A DNA stretch of 64,000 nt from Burkholderia stabilis (GCF_001742165.1 NZ_CP016442.1:2852001-2916000), one strand, 5' to 3'. Positions 1-8,762 are shown, numbered from the stretch's first letter. Notes: generated by a model from the sequence alone, not told the origin. A program made the numbers and translations.

Positions 1-1
1 G

Positions 2-127
2 CCGAACGTGTCGCTGAACGACGTGATGGTCGACATGCAGAAAGCCAACATCGGCTTCCAGTTCGGGCTTCAGGTCCGCAACAAGTTGGTGAGCGCTTAC
101 AACGAAATCGCGCAGATGTCCGTCTGA
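2..127 (+). CDS. fliE: FliE flagellar basal-body protein, C-terminal fragment
   Basis: Only the last 41 residues and the stop codon lie in the window; the start is cut off by the left edge. The fragment has the conserved FliE tail: an LNDVM motif, a QKA segment, then a [12 protein letters not shown] helix ending close to the C-terminus. FliE links the MS ring to the proximal rod in the periplasm and is an early export substrate. The next gene, fliS, is on the same strand after a gap that carries its own promoter, so the two need not be co-transcribed. Confidence 0.9.
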   Translation, partial: PNVSLNDVMVDMQKANIGFQFGLQVRNKLVSAYNEIAQMSV

Positions 128-220
128 CGCGACGGGCATCCGGCAACGGGCATCCGGGAACGACCTTCCGGGCGTCCGTACGGAGCCGGCATCCCGCGCC
201 CGCCGGCGGCCCCGCGTGCC

Positions 221-247
221 TAAAGCTTTTCAAATCCCTTCCGATAA
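221..247 (+). promoter_or_regulatory. Sigma-28 (FliA) promoter of fliST
   Basis: TAAAGCTT at 221-228, an 11-base spacer, then TCCGATAA at 240-247. This matches the flagellar sigma-28 consensus TAAAGTTT-N11-GCCGATAA at 14 of 16 positions. It lies about 75 bases before the fliS start, a sensible distance for a late flagellar promoter. Seen directly; function inferred from consensus. Confidence 0.85.
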
Positions 248-320
248 CTCTGGAGAAGGCCGCGCCGTGCGACGCACGGCGGCGGCTCCCGTATAGCCAA
301 GGCATAACAAGGAGATGCGC

Positions 321-755
321 ATGTTTTCCCCAGGACACGCTGGAGCCAATGCCTATGCGCGTGTCGGCGTCGAGACGGGGGTGATGGGCGCCTCCCCGCA
401 CCGGTTGATCGCGATGCTGTACCAGGGCGCGCGGCAGGCGATTGCGCTGGCGCGCATGCATCTGCAGCAGGGCAACGTGGCCGCGCGCGGCGAAGCGATC
501 GGCAAGGCGATCCGGATCGTCGAGAGCGGGCTGCAGGCGTCGCTGAACCGCGACGCGGGCGGCGAGATCGCCGGCCGCCTCGACGCGCTGTATGCGTACA
601 TCGGCCGACGCCTGCTGGAAGCGAACGTGCAGGGCAGCGACGCGATGCTGGTCGAGGTCGACGGGCTGCTCGCGACGCTGGAGGAAGCATGGACGGGCAT
701 TGCCCCGGAAGTCGCGCGCATGGCCGCGCAACAGGCAGCGGAAGCTTCACGATGA
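321..755 (+). CDS. fliS: FliS flagellin export chaperone
   Basis: 144 residues, the usual FliS length. The N-terminus carries the diagnostic pattern of a Tyr-rich start followed by the SPHRLIAMLYQGA helix. FliS binds the C-terminus of flagellin in the cytoplasm, prevents early polymerisation and delivers it to the export gate. The ATG at 321 is preferred over the in-frame ATG at 315, because AAGGAG at 309-314 would touch the latter directly but sits 6 bases before 321. Its stop overlaps the fliT start (ATGA). Transcription is probably from the sigma-28 promoter at 221-247. Confidence 0.93.
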   Translation: MFSPGHAGANAYARVGVETGVMGASPHRLIAMLYQGARQAIALARMHLQQGNVAARGEAIGKAIRIVESGLQASLNRDAGGEIAGRLDALYAYIGRRLLEANVQGSDAMLVEVDGLLATLEEAWTGIAPEVARMAAQQAAEASR

Positions 756-1084
756 ATCACAAGGCCGAATACTTCGCGCGTTACGAGGCGCTTGCAGCCG
801 TGTCGGGCCGGATGCTGTGCGCCGCGCGCGGCGCCGACTGGAGCGCGTTGCCGGGGTTGCAGGCCGAATTCCTGCAGCTCGTCGACGGGTTGAAGGAGGC
901 CGATCCGGGCGTCGCGCTCGACGAATCGGATCTCGGCCGCAAGCTCGACCTGATCCGCCGCATCCTCGCCGACGACGCCGCGATCCGCGATCTCGCGAGC
1001 CCGGAAGTGGCGCGGCTGTCCGCGCTGTTCGAGGCGCGGCGCTCGACCAGGGTTTTGACCGATCTCTACCGCGCGCGCGGGTAG
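752..1084 (+). CDS. fliT: FliT-type flagellar export chaperone
   Basis: 110 residues, mostly amphipathic helix, with no signal or membrane segment. The sequence is divergent, as FliT proteins usually are; assignment rests on size, helical make-up and position after fliS with a 4-nt ATGA overlap that implies translational coupling. In enterics FliT is the chaperone of the cap protein FliD and also modulates the flagellar master regulator. Whether the regulatory role is kept here cannot be seen. Confidence 0.75.
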   Translation: MNHKAEYFARYEALAAVSGRMLCAARGADWSALPGLQAEFLQLVDGLKEADPGVALDESDLGRKLDLIRRILADDAAIRDLASPEVARLSALFEARRSTRVLTDLYRARG

Positions 1085-1208
1085 GGCCTGTTTTCCGGAG
1101 AGACGGACGCGTTGCCGCACGTGGCAGGCGCGTGGGCGGCACGGGCAGCACCGGCGAGCCGTTCCTCCGGATTCGCAACGATGTGGCTGAGGTGAGCAGG
1201 CTCCGATC

Positions 1209-2573
1209 ATGACCGGTATCGACTCCGTTGCGGCCGCGCTGCTGGCGAGCCGCCTCGACAGCCTGCTGACCGGCACCGTATCGGCGCCCGCCGGCGGCGG
1301 CGCGACCTCGCAGGTCGGCACGCCGGGCGCCGGCGCATCGCCCGCGCCTTCGGCCGGCGGCCCGCCTGCCGCGCCGCCGGCTTCCACGCAAACCGCGCTG
1401 TCCGATGTCGGGCGCGTGCTCGACGCGATCTCGCGCGCCGGCGGCGACGCGACGCCGCCCGTTGCCGGGCGTGCGCCGCTGCTGGTCGATCCCACCGTGC
1501 TGCTGACCGATACGGCCGTGCCGGCACGCGCGCCTGCTCCGGCCGATCCGGCTGCGGCTTCCACGTCTGCTTCCGCTGCGGCATCGTCCGCCGCGGCGGC
1601 GCGCGAGGCGGCAGCGCCGCCGGCGGTCGCGGCGCTGCGTGCGGCGCTCGCGCAGGCCGTGAGCGAGAGCGGCCTCTTCTACGAATCCCATCTGGCGCAG
1701 TGGCTGGCCGGCCAGCGTCCGCTCGCGGCGCTGATGCGCGAGCCGCAGGCGCGTCTGGCGGCCGCGCTCGCGCAGGCTGATCCGGATGCCGCGCAGCCCG
1801 GCGCGACCGACGTGCTCGACGAACTGCTCGCGCAGCGTCCGCCGTTGCCGGCCGCGACGCGGGCGACCGCGCAACCGGGCATGCCGGCTCAGGCCGGCGC
1901 GCCGGCTCGCGACGCCGCGCAGGCTTTGCCGGCGGGCGCCCGGCAGGGCGCGTCGCTGCCGGCCGACGCCGCCGATCCGCTCGATGCGCGCGCCGACGCG
2001 AGCTGGACACCCGCTCGCGGCGCGCTGGCCGCCGCCTCGACCGATCCGCAACCGCAGACGCTGGCCCCGGTGCATCCGGCCGCCGTGCCGCTCGTCAGGC
2101 AGCAGCTCGATACGCTCGCCACCGACCAGTTCCGCTGGACGGGCGAGGCGTGGCCCGGCGCGCGGCTCGACTGGACGATCGAGCCGGACGATCCGGGCAA
2201 CCGCGCGCCGCGCGGCGGCGACGATGCGGGCGATGGCATCGCGTGGCGCACGCGCCTGACGCTGACGTTGCCGTCGCTTGGCACGGTCGACGCCGAGCTG
2301 GTGCTGAACGGTGCGCAGCTCGTCGCTCGGCTGCGGGCGAACCAGTCGGGCGCCGACCGCCTCGCGCGGCACGAGGCCGCGCTGCGGCAGCGGCTCGAGG
2401 GATCGGGGCTGCGCGTCGGCGGGCTGTCGATCCGCGCGGTCGACGACGGGCCGGACGGCTTCGACCTGTTCGCCGCGCAGGCGGCCGCCGCCGCGTATGC
2501 GAGCGGGGCGGCCGGCGGGCCCGCGCCGCGCACATCTGGCGCTCGGGCCACCGACGACGAGACGCCGCGATGA
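1209..2573 (+). CDS. fliK: FliK flagellar hook-length control protein
   Basis: 454 residues. The first ~270 residues are Ala/Pro/Gly-rich and low in complexity, as expected for the extended secreted 'ruler' part. The last ~150 residues hold the conserved Flg_hook domain, with a TLPSLGTVDAELVL segment near residue 360 that contacts FlhB to switch export from hook to filament substrates. The last 3 bases plus one overlap the next ORF (ATGA at 2570-2573), which itself resembles the FlhB switch domain, so ruler and switch-like protein are translationally coupled. Confidence 0.88.
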   Translation: MTGIDSVAAALLASRLDSLLTGTVSAPAGGGATSQVGTPGAGASPAPSAGGPPAAPPASTQTALSDVGRVLDAISRAGGDATPPVAGRAPLLVDPTVLLTDTAVPARAPAPADPAAASTSASAAASSAAAAREAAAPPAVAALRAALAQAVSESGLFYESHLAQWLAGQRPLAALMREPQARLAAALAQADPDAAQPGATDVLDELLAQRPPLPAATRATAQPGMPAQAGAPARDAAQALPAGARQGASLPADAADPLDARADASWTPARGALAAASTDPQPQTLAPVHPAAVPLVRQQLDTLATDQFRWTGEAWPGARLDWTIEPDDPGNRAPRGGDDAGDGIAWRTRLTLTLPSLGTVDAELVLNGAQLVARLRANQSGADRLARHEAALRQRLEGSGLRVGGLSIRAVDDGPDGFDLFAAQAAAAAYASGAAGGPAPRTSGARATDDETPR

Positions 2574-2887
2574 GCATGACGTCCCGCAAGCGCGCGGCTG
2601 CGCTCGTCTACGACCCGAAAGGCGGCGATGCGGCGCCGCGCGTGGTCGCGAAAGGCTATGGCGTGCTCGCCGAGATGATCGTCGCGCGCGCGCACGATGC
2701 GGGGCTGTACGTGCATACGGCGCCGGAAATGGTGTCGTTGCTGATGCAGGTCGACCTCGACGACCGGATTCCGCCGCAGCTCTATCAGGCCGTCGCGGAT
2801 CTGCTCGCGTGGCTGTACGCGCTCGATCGCACCGAGCCCGCACCGGACGACGCCACACCGCGCTTTCCGCTGCCGCCGCTGCGCTGA
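2570..2887 (+). CDS. FlhB C-terminal-like protein (EscU/YscU/FlhB family, FlhX type)
   Basis: 105 residues matching only the cytoplasmic C-terminal part of FlhB: a Y-DPKGG segment, APRVVAKGYG, a central helix, then IPPQLYQAVADLLAWLY. The four membrane helices and the NPTH autocleavage site of full FlhB are absent; homology starts just after where NPTH would be. The family is often annotated as an export-apparatus switch protein, and FlhX-type paralogues can stand in for the FlhB C-domain in some bacteria. ATGA overlap with fliK suggests a linked role in hook-to-filament switching; that is inference. Confidence 0.85.
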   Translation: MSMTSRKRAAALVYDPKGGDAAPRVVAKGYGVLAEMIVARAHDAGLYVHTAPEMVSLLMQVDLDDRIPPQLYQAVADLLAWLYALDRTEPAPDDATPRFPLPPLR

Positions 2888-3065
2888 CGGGCACGGCATC
2901 GCGCGGTTTCTTACGAAGTGCTGTCCAAGGCTTGCATCGTCATTCGGTCGACATCGATTCCCGAACGATCACCATCACACTCCAACGTGCGCGCTTCGTC
3001 CGCATTTTCGCGTTTGTCGGGCCCGCCGCCGCGTGCCCGGACGGATTGAGCCGGAATTCGATTTA

Positions 3066-3084
3066 TGTAATGATATCCATTCTC
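3066..3084. promoter_or_regulatory. Fur-box-like operator
   Basis: TGTAATGATATCCATTCTC matches the 19-bp Fur consensus (GATAATGATAATCATTATC) at 14 positions, in an unusually AT-rich stretch of this GC-rich region. It lies about 75 bases before the PepSY-type membrane gene, suggesting repression by iron-loaded Fur. Consensus match only. Confidence 0.6.
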
Positions 3085-3156
3085 ATTTTCATGTTTCCCG
3101 GGCGGCGCGCGTTCCCTGCGCGCCGCCCGTTGTTTTGAACGAATGGATACTTTCGC

Positions 3157-3891
3157 GTGAACGCGCCCGAAACCATCGACCCGCCGCGCGCGGGTACGCC
3201 CCTCGCAGGCGTCACACTGCTGCACCCGGCGGCCCGCCCGCTGACCGACGACGAACTGGCCGCACGCCGCCAGCGCTCGCGCCGCGCGACCTTCATCAAG
3301 TGGCTGCGCAAGGTGCACGGCTGGGTCGGGCTGTGGGGCGCGGTGCTCGGGCTGCTGTTCGGCGTGACGGGCGTGCTGCTCAACCACCGCGCGCCGCCGC
3401 TGAAGATTTCGACCGGCGAGCCGCAGGTCGAGGAGATGCAGATCGCGCTGCCGGATCCGGCGCCGAAGTCGCCCGCCGCGATGACGAAGTGGCTGCAGCA
3501 CGAGCTGCATTTCGACGGCAAGCCGGGGCGCATGCGCAAGGAGCCCGCGCAGGCCGTCGCGTGGGGCGACAAACGCGTGATGCAGCCCGAACACTGGCAG
3601 TTCGGCGTGTTCGGCCCGCACCAGAACCTGCAGGCCGAATACTGGGTCGGCAACGGCTACGTGTCGGTGAAGCGCACGGGCAACACGTTCCTGACGACGC
3701 TGAACAACCTGCATCGCGGCGTCGGCATGAATCTCGGCTGGGTGCTGCTGATGGACACGATCGCCGGCTCGCTGATCCTGCTGTCGCTGACGGGCGTGCT
3801 GTTGTGGACCGAGCTGAACAAGCGCCGCACGGTCGGCGTCGTGCTGGTGGTCGGTTCGGTCGCCGCGGCGCTCGCCGCCGGCCTGACCTGA
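3157..3891 (+). CDS. PepSY-associated transmembrane protein
   Basis: 244 residues with a GTG start. An N-terminal cytoplasmic stretch rich in Arg precedes a membrane helix at about residues 55-75 that begins with the family's KVHGWVGLW motif and ends in GVLLNHR. A periplasmic PepSY-like middle follows, then an LHRG motif and two more helices (about 190-215 and 225-243). Such proteins are often found with siderophore or heme uptake genes and are thought to act in iron reduction or release; the Fur-like site upstream supports an iron link. The exact reaction is unknown. Confidence 0.8.
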   Translation: MNAPETIDPPRAGTPLAGVTLLHPAARPLTDDELAARRQRSRRATFIKWLRKVHGWVGLWGAVLGLLFGVTGVLLNHRAPPLKISTGEPQVEEMQIALPDPAPKSPAAMTKWLQHELHFDGKPGRMRKEPAQAVAWGDKRVMQPEHWQFGVFGPHQNLQAEYWVGNGYVSVKRTGNTFLTTLNNLHRGVGMNLGWVLLMDTIAGSLILLSLTGVLLWTELNKRRTVGVVLVVGSVAAALAAGLT

Positions 3892-3895
3892 TCGG

Positions 3896-3927
3896 CGTTC
3901 GCGCCGGCCGACCCGCCGGCGCGAACG
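3896..3927. terminator. Hairpin between convergent genes
   Basis: A perfect 13-bp inverted repeat (3896-3908 with 3915-3927, 6-nt loop) lies between the PepSY-type gene and the convergent xdhC. A second 7-bp hairpin follows at 3934-3952. Neither has a clear T-tract, so a bidirectional terminator is plausible but not certain. Confidence 0.5.
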
Positions 3928-3952
3928 GTTCCAGCCGCGCGTTCGGCGCGGC

Positions 3953-4984
3953 TCAGAGGCCGCAGGCCGCGCCGCTGTTCGACGCGATCTCGCGCGCAGC
4001 CTTCGCGCCTTCGACCTGCAGGATCGTCGGCAGCGACACGTGATTCTTCGCGGCGGTGATTTCGGCGAGGATCGAGATCGCGATTTCCGGCGGCGTCCGG
4101 CTGCCGATGTAGATGCCGGCCGGCCCGTGCAGCCGGCCCAGTTCCGCTTCGTTCAGATCGAACTCGCGCAGCCGCTCGCGCCGTGCCGCGTTGTTGCGCC
4201 GCGAGCCGAGCGCGCCCACGTAGAACGCGGGCGTCTTCAATGCCTCCATCAGCGCGAGATCGTCGAGCTTCGGATCGTGCGTGAGCGCGATCACGGCGGA
4301 ACGTGCATCGAGCTTCATGTCGAGCACCGTGTCGTCGGGCATCGTGCGCACGACGCGCGTGCCCGGCACGTCCCACGCATCCGTGTATTCCTCGCGCGGA
4401 TCGCACACCGTCACCTGGTAGTCGAGCCCGACCGCGATCTGGCACAGATAGCGCGACAACTGGCCGGCGCCGATCACGAGCATCCGGTAGCGCGGCCCAT
4501 GGATCGTCACGAGCCGCTCGCCGTCGAATGCGAGCCCGTCGGCCGCCTGCGCGGGCGACAGCGACGCGCGGCCGGTCGCGAGCGTCATCGTGCGCGTGAC
4601 GAGGCGGCCGGCCTCGACTTCCGCGCACAGCGCGGCAATGCCGCTGTCGCGCGTGAGCGGCTCCAGCACGAGCTGGATCGTGCCGCCGCAGGGCAGCCCG
4701 AAACGGTGCGCTTCTTCGGCCGTGACACCGTACTTGAGCGCTTCCGGGCGTGCATCGGCCGCGATCCCGCTTGCGTGCACGCGGGCGATCAGGTCGTCCT
4801 CGATGCAGCCGCCGGACACGGAGCCGACCACGAGCCCGTCTTCGCGTACCGCGAGCATCGCGCCTTCGGGGCGCGGCGACGAGCCCCACGTCTTCACGAC
4901 GGTCACGAGCAGCACGCGGCGCCCTTCTTCGAGCCAGCGCGCGCTGGATTTCAATACATCGAGATCGACGCTTTCCATCATCAT
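3953..4984 (-). CDS. XdhC/CoxI family protein (molybdoenzyme maturation)
   Basis: About 343 residues with the two-domain XdhC layout. The N-terminal XdhC_CoxI domain has the TWGSSPRP and GSVSGGCIEDD motifs. The C-terminal Rossmann-like domain begins at LVIGAGQLS and holds VGALGSRR and YIGSRTPPEIAISILAEI. XdhC proteins bind the molybdenum cofactor, promote its sulfuration and insert it into xanthine dehydrogenase-type enzymes. No xdhAB lies nearby, so the client enzyme is unknown. Three ATG codons stand in a row at the start (4984, 4981, 4978); AGGAA at 4986-4990 gives the best spacing to the third. Confidence 0.88.
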   Translation of the reverse strand: MMMESVDLDVLKSSARWLEEGRRVLLVTVVKTWGSSPRPEGAMLAVREDGLVVGSVSGGCIEDDLIARVHASGIAADARPEALKYGVTAEEAHRFGLPCGGTIQLVLEPLTRDSGIAALCAEVEAGRLVTRTMTLATGRASLSPAQAADGLAFDGERLVTIHGPRYRMLVIGAGQLSRYLCQIAVGLDYQVTVCDPREEYTDAWDVPGTRVVRTMPDDTVLDMKLDARSAVIALTHDPKLDDLALMEALKTPAFYVGALGSRRNNAARRERLREFDLNEAELGRLHGPAGIYIGSRTPPEIAISILAEITAAKNHVSLPTILQVEGAKAAREIASNSGAACGL

Positions 4985-5261
4985 TTCCTGTTGCCGGGCG
5001 GCCCGCTGGTCCGGGCCGTCGTTCGATGGCGGGATTATGAACCGCCCCGCGCGCGCGTGCAGGCCGCGCGGCGGCTCGTGCGGGCAAATCCGGAGGATCG
5101 GGCAAGACATTGCGACGATCGGACAGCGCGCGAGCGCGGGAATGGCGCGGCGGCGCGTGTCCGGCGGCAGGTTCTACTGGGGAAGGGTGTGCCGCGCGGT
5201 GCCGGTGACGGCCCGGCGCGGCGTCGCACCGCTGCGCGCGGTGTGCGCGCAGCGGCGGAGG

Positions 5262-6668
5262 TCAGTGCGTGTCGTGGTGACCGTGCGCGAGCTTCGAGTG
5301 GTGACGCGAGTACAGGAAGTAGATCGCAAGGCCGATCACGAGCCAGATGCCGAACGCGGCCCACGTGATCGGCTGCAGGTTCAGCATCAGGAACAGGCAC
5401 GACGCGACCGCGAGGATCGGCACCACGGGCACGCCGGGGCAGCGGAATGCGCGCGGCAGGTGCGGGTGCGTGCGGCGCAGCACGAGCACGGCGATCGACA
5501 CCATCGAGAATGCGGCGAGCGTGCCGATGTTGATCAGCTCGGCGAGCACGTTGAGTGGCACGAGCGCCGCGATCAGCCCGAAGAACAGGCCGACGAGCCA
5601 GGTCGTCAGGAACGGCGTCGCATAGCGCGGATGCACGCGCGACAGCATCGCCGGCAGCAGCCCGTCGCGCGACATCGCGAAGATCACGCGCGTCTGGCCG
5701 TAGCTCATCACGAGGATCACGGTCAGCATGCCGAGCACGGCGCCGAGATCGATGAAGCCCGCGACCCAGTTCTCGCCGGCGGCTTGCAGCGCGTACGAGA
5801 TCGGATGCGAGATGTTCGCGTACCGGGCCGACGGCACGATGCCGGTCGCGACCGCGGCGACCGTCACGTACAGCACCGCGCACACCGCGAGCGACGCGAT
5901 GATGCCGATCGGCAGGTCGCGTTTCGGATTCTTCACTTCCTCGGCCGCCGACGACACCGCATCGAAGCCGATGAACGCGAAGAACATCACGGCCGCAGCG
6001 CCGAACACGCCGTTCCAGCCGTGCGGCATGAACGGCTTCCAGTTCGCGGGCGTCACGTGGAACACGCCGACCGCGATCACGAGCAGCACCACCGACACCT
6101 TGATGAACACCATGATGTTGTTGATGCGGGTCGACTCGCGGATGCCGATCGACAGCAGCGTCGTGATCACGAGCATCACGAGGAACGCGGGCAGGTTGAA
6201 CCACGTGACGACGCCCGGCACCGCGCCGGGCGCGGCCGTCAGCACGGTCGGCAGCGTGAGCCCGAAGCCCTGCAGCAGCGACTGCAGGTAGCCCGACCAG
6301 CCGACCGACACGGCCGATGCCGCGAGGCCGTATTCGAGCATCAGGTCCCAGCCGATGATCCATGCGACGAGTTCGCCGAGCGTGGCGTACGAATACGTGT
6401 AGATCGAGCCGGCGACGGGGATCGTCGACGCGAACTCCGCGTACGACAGCGCCGCGAGGCCGCACGCGATCGCGGCGATCACGAACGACAGCATCAGCGC
6501 GGGGCCGGCCTGCACGGCGCCGGTGCCGGTCAGCACGAAGATGCCGGTGCCGATGATCGCGCCGATGCCGAGGAAGGTGAGGTCGACAGCGCCGAGCGCT
6601 TTCTTGAGCCCGGCGGCATGCGCGCCGGCGATCATGCGATCGACGTTTTTCTTGCGGAAGAGAGACAT
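5262..6668 (-). CDS. APC-superfamily amino-acid permease
   Basis: 468 residues and about 12 hydrophobic segments. The N-terminal GIGAIIGTGIFVLTG motif is the hallmark of the cationic amino-acid/APC transporter group, and FAFIGFDAVSSAAEEVKNP is typical of the YfnA/CAT-like branch. The protein ends in a His-rich tail (RHHSKLAHGHHDTH). Substrate cannot be read from the sequence. An upstream extension of 43 codons in frame exists, but the homology begins at MSLFRKKNVDRM, as in relatives. The ribosome site before this ATG is weak. Confidence 0.9.
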   Translation of the reverse strand: MSLFRKKNVDRMIAGAHAAGLKKALGAVDLTFLGIGAIIGTGIFVLTGTGAVQAGPALMLSFVIAAIACGLAALSYAEFASTIPVAGSIYTYSYATLGELVAWIIGWDLMLEYGLAASAVSVGWSGYLQSLLQGFGLTLPTVLTAAPGAVPGVVTWFNLPAFLVMLVITTLLSIGIRESTRINNIMVFIKVSVVLLVIAVGVFHVTPANWKPFMPHGWNGVFGAAAVMFFAFIGFDAVSSAAEEVKNPKRDLPIGIIASLAVCAVLYVTVAAVATGIVPSARYANISHPISYALQAAGENWVAGFIDLGAVLGMLTVILVMSYGQTRVIFAMSRDGLLPAMLSRVHPRYATPFLTTWLVGLFFGLIAALVPLNVLAELINIGTLAAFSMVSIAVLVLRRTHPHLPRAFRCPGVPVVPILAVASCLFLMLNLQPITWAAFGIWLVIGLAIYFLYSRHHSKLAHGHHDTH

Positions 6669-6866
6669 TGAGGATGAATCGCCAGTGCGCGCGAACGCGG
6701 CGGCGCTGACTGAGTGAAAACCCGTAATTTTAGCCGATTTGACGAACAAGACCCGCTGCGGCGCAGCGGATCGTCGGGAAATCGTCCGATAAAACAAGCG
6801 CTTGCGCTTGTTGCGGGCGGCGGTTGAAGGCGGCGCGGCGTGCGCCGCGCCGTTGAATCGGGCGAA

Positions 6867-7523
6867 TCAGGCGCCGGCCGTGGGCGCCATGTCGACGAGC
6901 CGGTTGCTCATCACGTAGAACGTGAGTTCCGCGTTGTTCGACAGCCGCATCTTCTCGAGCAGCCGCGACCGGTACACGCTCACCGTCTTCACGGACAGCG
7001 ACAGCGTGTTCGCGATATCGGTGAGCCGCTTGCCCGACGCGAGCATGCAGAGCGTCTGGTATTCGCGGTCGGACAGCTTCTCGTGCGGCAGCGGCTCGTT
7101 CTCGAACGACACGTATTCGGCGAGCGCTTCGGCCATCGCGGGGCTCACGTACTTGCGGCCGGCCGCGACCTGCTGGATCGCGCCGATCATCTGCGCGGCG
7201 TTGACCGTCTTCGACAGGTAGCCGGCGGCGCCGGCCTTCAGCGCGCGCACCGCGTACTGGTCTTCGCGGTACATCGAGAACATCAGCACCGGCGTGCGCG
7301 ACAGCTTGCGCTTCAGGCGCTTGAGCACCTCGATGCCGTTGGTATCGGGCAGCGAGATGTCGAGCAGGATCACGTCGAATTCCTGTTTGTCGACGGCGGC
7401 CATCGCGTCGCCGCCATTCTCGGCCTCGGTGACGTCGCGCGCGACGCCGCGGTCGATCAGCAGCTGGCGGATCCCTTGCCGGACGATCGCGTGATCGTCC
7501 ACGAGCAGGATGTTCAGGCTCAT
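6867..7523 (-). CDS. NarL/LuxR-type response regulator
   Basis: 218 residues. The receiver domain spans residues 1-120 with the acidic pair D9/D10, phosphoacceptor D55 in LLDISLPD and K105. A LuxR-type helix-turn-helix follows at about 150-205, starting with LSDREYQTL. The gene lies 7 bases after the histidine kinase gene in the same direction, so the two form an operon and a cognate pair. Targets are unknown; the family includes UvrY/GacA- and NarL-like regulators. Confidence 0.92.
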   Translation of the reverse strand: MSLNILLVDDHAIVRQGIRQLLIDRGVARDVTEAENGGDAMAAVDKQEFDVILLDISLPDTNGIEVLKRLKRKLSRTPVLMFSMYREDQYAVRALKAGAAGYLSKTVNAAQMIGAIQQVAAGRKYVSPAMAEALAEYVSFENEPLPHEKLSDREYQTLCMLASGKRLTDIANTLSLSVKTVSVYRSRLLEKMRLSNNAELTFYVMSNRLVDMAPTAGA

Positions 7524-7530
7524 GACGACC

Positions 7531-8346
7531 TCACGAAATCGACGCGCGGCGTGCCGCGACGGGCACCGCCAGCAGCGAATCCCACGCGAAGCGCGCGGTG
7601 ACGCGCGTGCCGCGGCCGGTTTCCGGCGTGGCCGTCTCGAAGCTGCCGCCGAACGCCTCGCAGCGGGCACGCATGCCGGCGAGGCCGTAGCCGTTGCGGC
7701 GGCCCCGGGCGAAACCGGTCCCATCATCGGCGACAATCAGAGACAGATGCGTGCCGTCGGTGACGATCCGCACGTCGACCGACGTGGCGCGCGCGTGTTT
7801 CGCGACGTTCGACAACGCTTCCTGCGCGACGCGGAACACTGCGAGCGCGCTGGCGCCGGCGATTTGCGTCAGGCGGGCGTCGGCGGCGCAGACGAAGCTC
7901 GTGCGCAGGCCCGTGCGTGCCGCATGGTTGTCGACCCACGACGACAATGCGCCGACCACGCCCGCGTCGAGCGCCGGCGTGTCGCGCTCGTCGATCAGCC
8001 GGCGATTCGCGTCGGTGGCGGCGTCGAGCGCCTGCTGCGCAAGCTCCAGCGCGCGCAGGCAACCGTCCGGCGCATCGGCCGGCAGCCACGTTTGAACGTT
8101 TGCGAGCGCGAAACGAGCAGCGGTCAGTTCGGCCCCGAGCCCGTCGTGCAGCTCGCCGGCCAGGTGGCGGCGAGCGGCTTCGTCGGCGGCGAGCAGTTGG
8201 GCGGACAGCGCCGCGATCCGTGCGGCGGATGCGCCGCGTTTCGGCGGAGTTTCGGCAATGGGCGGAGTAGCGGCGCAGCTGTGAACGAGCTGCCGCGACG
8301 GGAACGGGGCGTGGGCGCCCAAGGGCGCGTTAAGCGACGTATCCAT
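7531..8346 (-). CDS. Soluble HisKA_3-type sensor histidine kinase
   Basis: 271 residues. The dimerisation/H-box (HisKA_3) centres on H67 in GELHDGLG, and a HATPase_c domain follows with an N-box (EALSNVAKHA, about residue 185), VADDGTGF and GYGLAGMRARC. There is no membrane segment and no PAS or GAF sensor domain, only a ~45-residue unstructured N-terminus, so the input must be cytoplasmic or through a partner. AGGGAGAG lies before the ATG at 8346. It partners with the response regulator encoded just downstream. Confidence 0.9.
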   Translation of the reverse strand: MDTSLNAPLGAHAPFPSRQLVHSCAATPPIAETPPKRGASAARIAALSAQLLAADEAARRHLAGELHDGLGAELTAARFALANVQTWLPADAPDGCLRALELAQQALDAATDANRRLIDERDTPALDAGVVGALSSWVDNHAARTGLRTSFVCAADARLTQIAGASALAVFRVAQEALSNVAKHARATSVDVRIVTDGTHLSLIVADDGTGFARGRRNGYGLAGMRARCEAFGGSFETATPETGRGTRVTARFAWDSLLAVPVAARRASIS

Positions 8347-8762
8347 GACTCTCCCTGCTGTCAGAAAGCGGTTCAGACACCGGCTGGCTGCGTGAATCGG
8401 CTGCCGTTTCGATGACGGTCGCCGCCAGAGAATCGCCCCATGCCGAGGTAACAAAAGTTACGTCTTGTAACACTTGCATCCGACCCTTCCACTTGCATCC
8501 GAACGGCAACCACGCGGGCCGAATAATATCTCAAAAATTCTGAAAAGGTCATGTCGGACGGACATTTAAGGGTAAATGTGAATAATCGGAATGAACGTGT
8601 TGTAGGAAAAACACTGACACCCGAGCGCCGGACGATGACGTATCCAAATGTAACTATTTGAGATGGGATGGTCCCAGTTTGTTACGAATTCGCCAAGTAG
8701 GGGCGAAAAAAAACCGGAGCTTTTGCTCCGGTTTCTTGATGCGGCACAAATTTCGGGGCAGA
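8347..8762. other. Leader region of the two-component operon with repeats
   Basis: 416 bases without a convincing gene, markedly more AT-rich than its surroundings. It holds a GTAAC-AAAA-GTTAC inverted repeat (8448-8461), a third GTAAC at 8467-8471, and two 12-bp direct copies of ACTTGCATCCGA (8472-8483, 8491-8502). These sit about 100-155 bases upstream of the kinase start and could be regulator sites. The fpr terminator lies at its right end. Confidence 0.5.
8706..8734 (-). terminator. Rho-independent terminator of fpr
   Basis: A perfect 10-bp stem (8711-8720 with 8725-8734) and TTTT loop. Read on the minus strand it is followed by an uninterrupted T-tract (the A run 8706-8713 on the plus strand). 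It lies about 30 bases after the fpr stop codon. Confidence 0.93.

Noticed and set aside
747..2894. A 715-codon open frame on the minus strand over fliT-fliK
   Set aside because: Arg/Pro/Ala-rich with no domain; a shadow frame caused by high GC at third codon positions of the real plus-strand genes.
4590..6671. A 693-codon plus-strand frame over the permease gene
   Set aside because: His/Arg/Asp-rich low-complexity translation, antisense to a clear APC permease; no ribosome site or homology.
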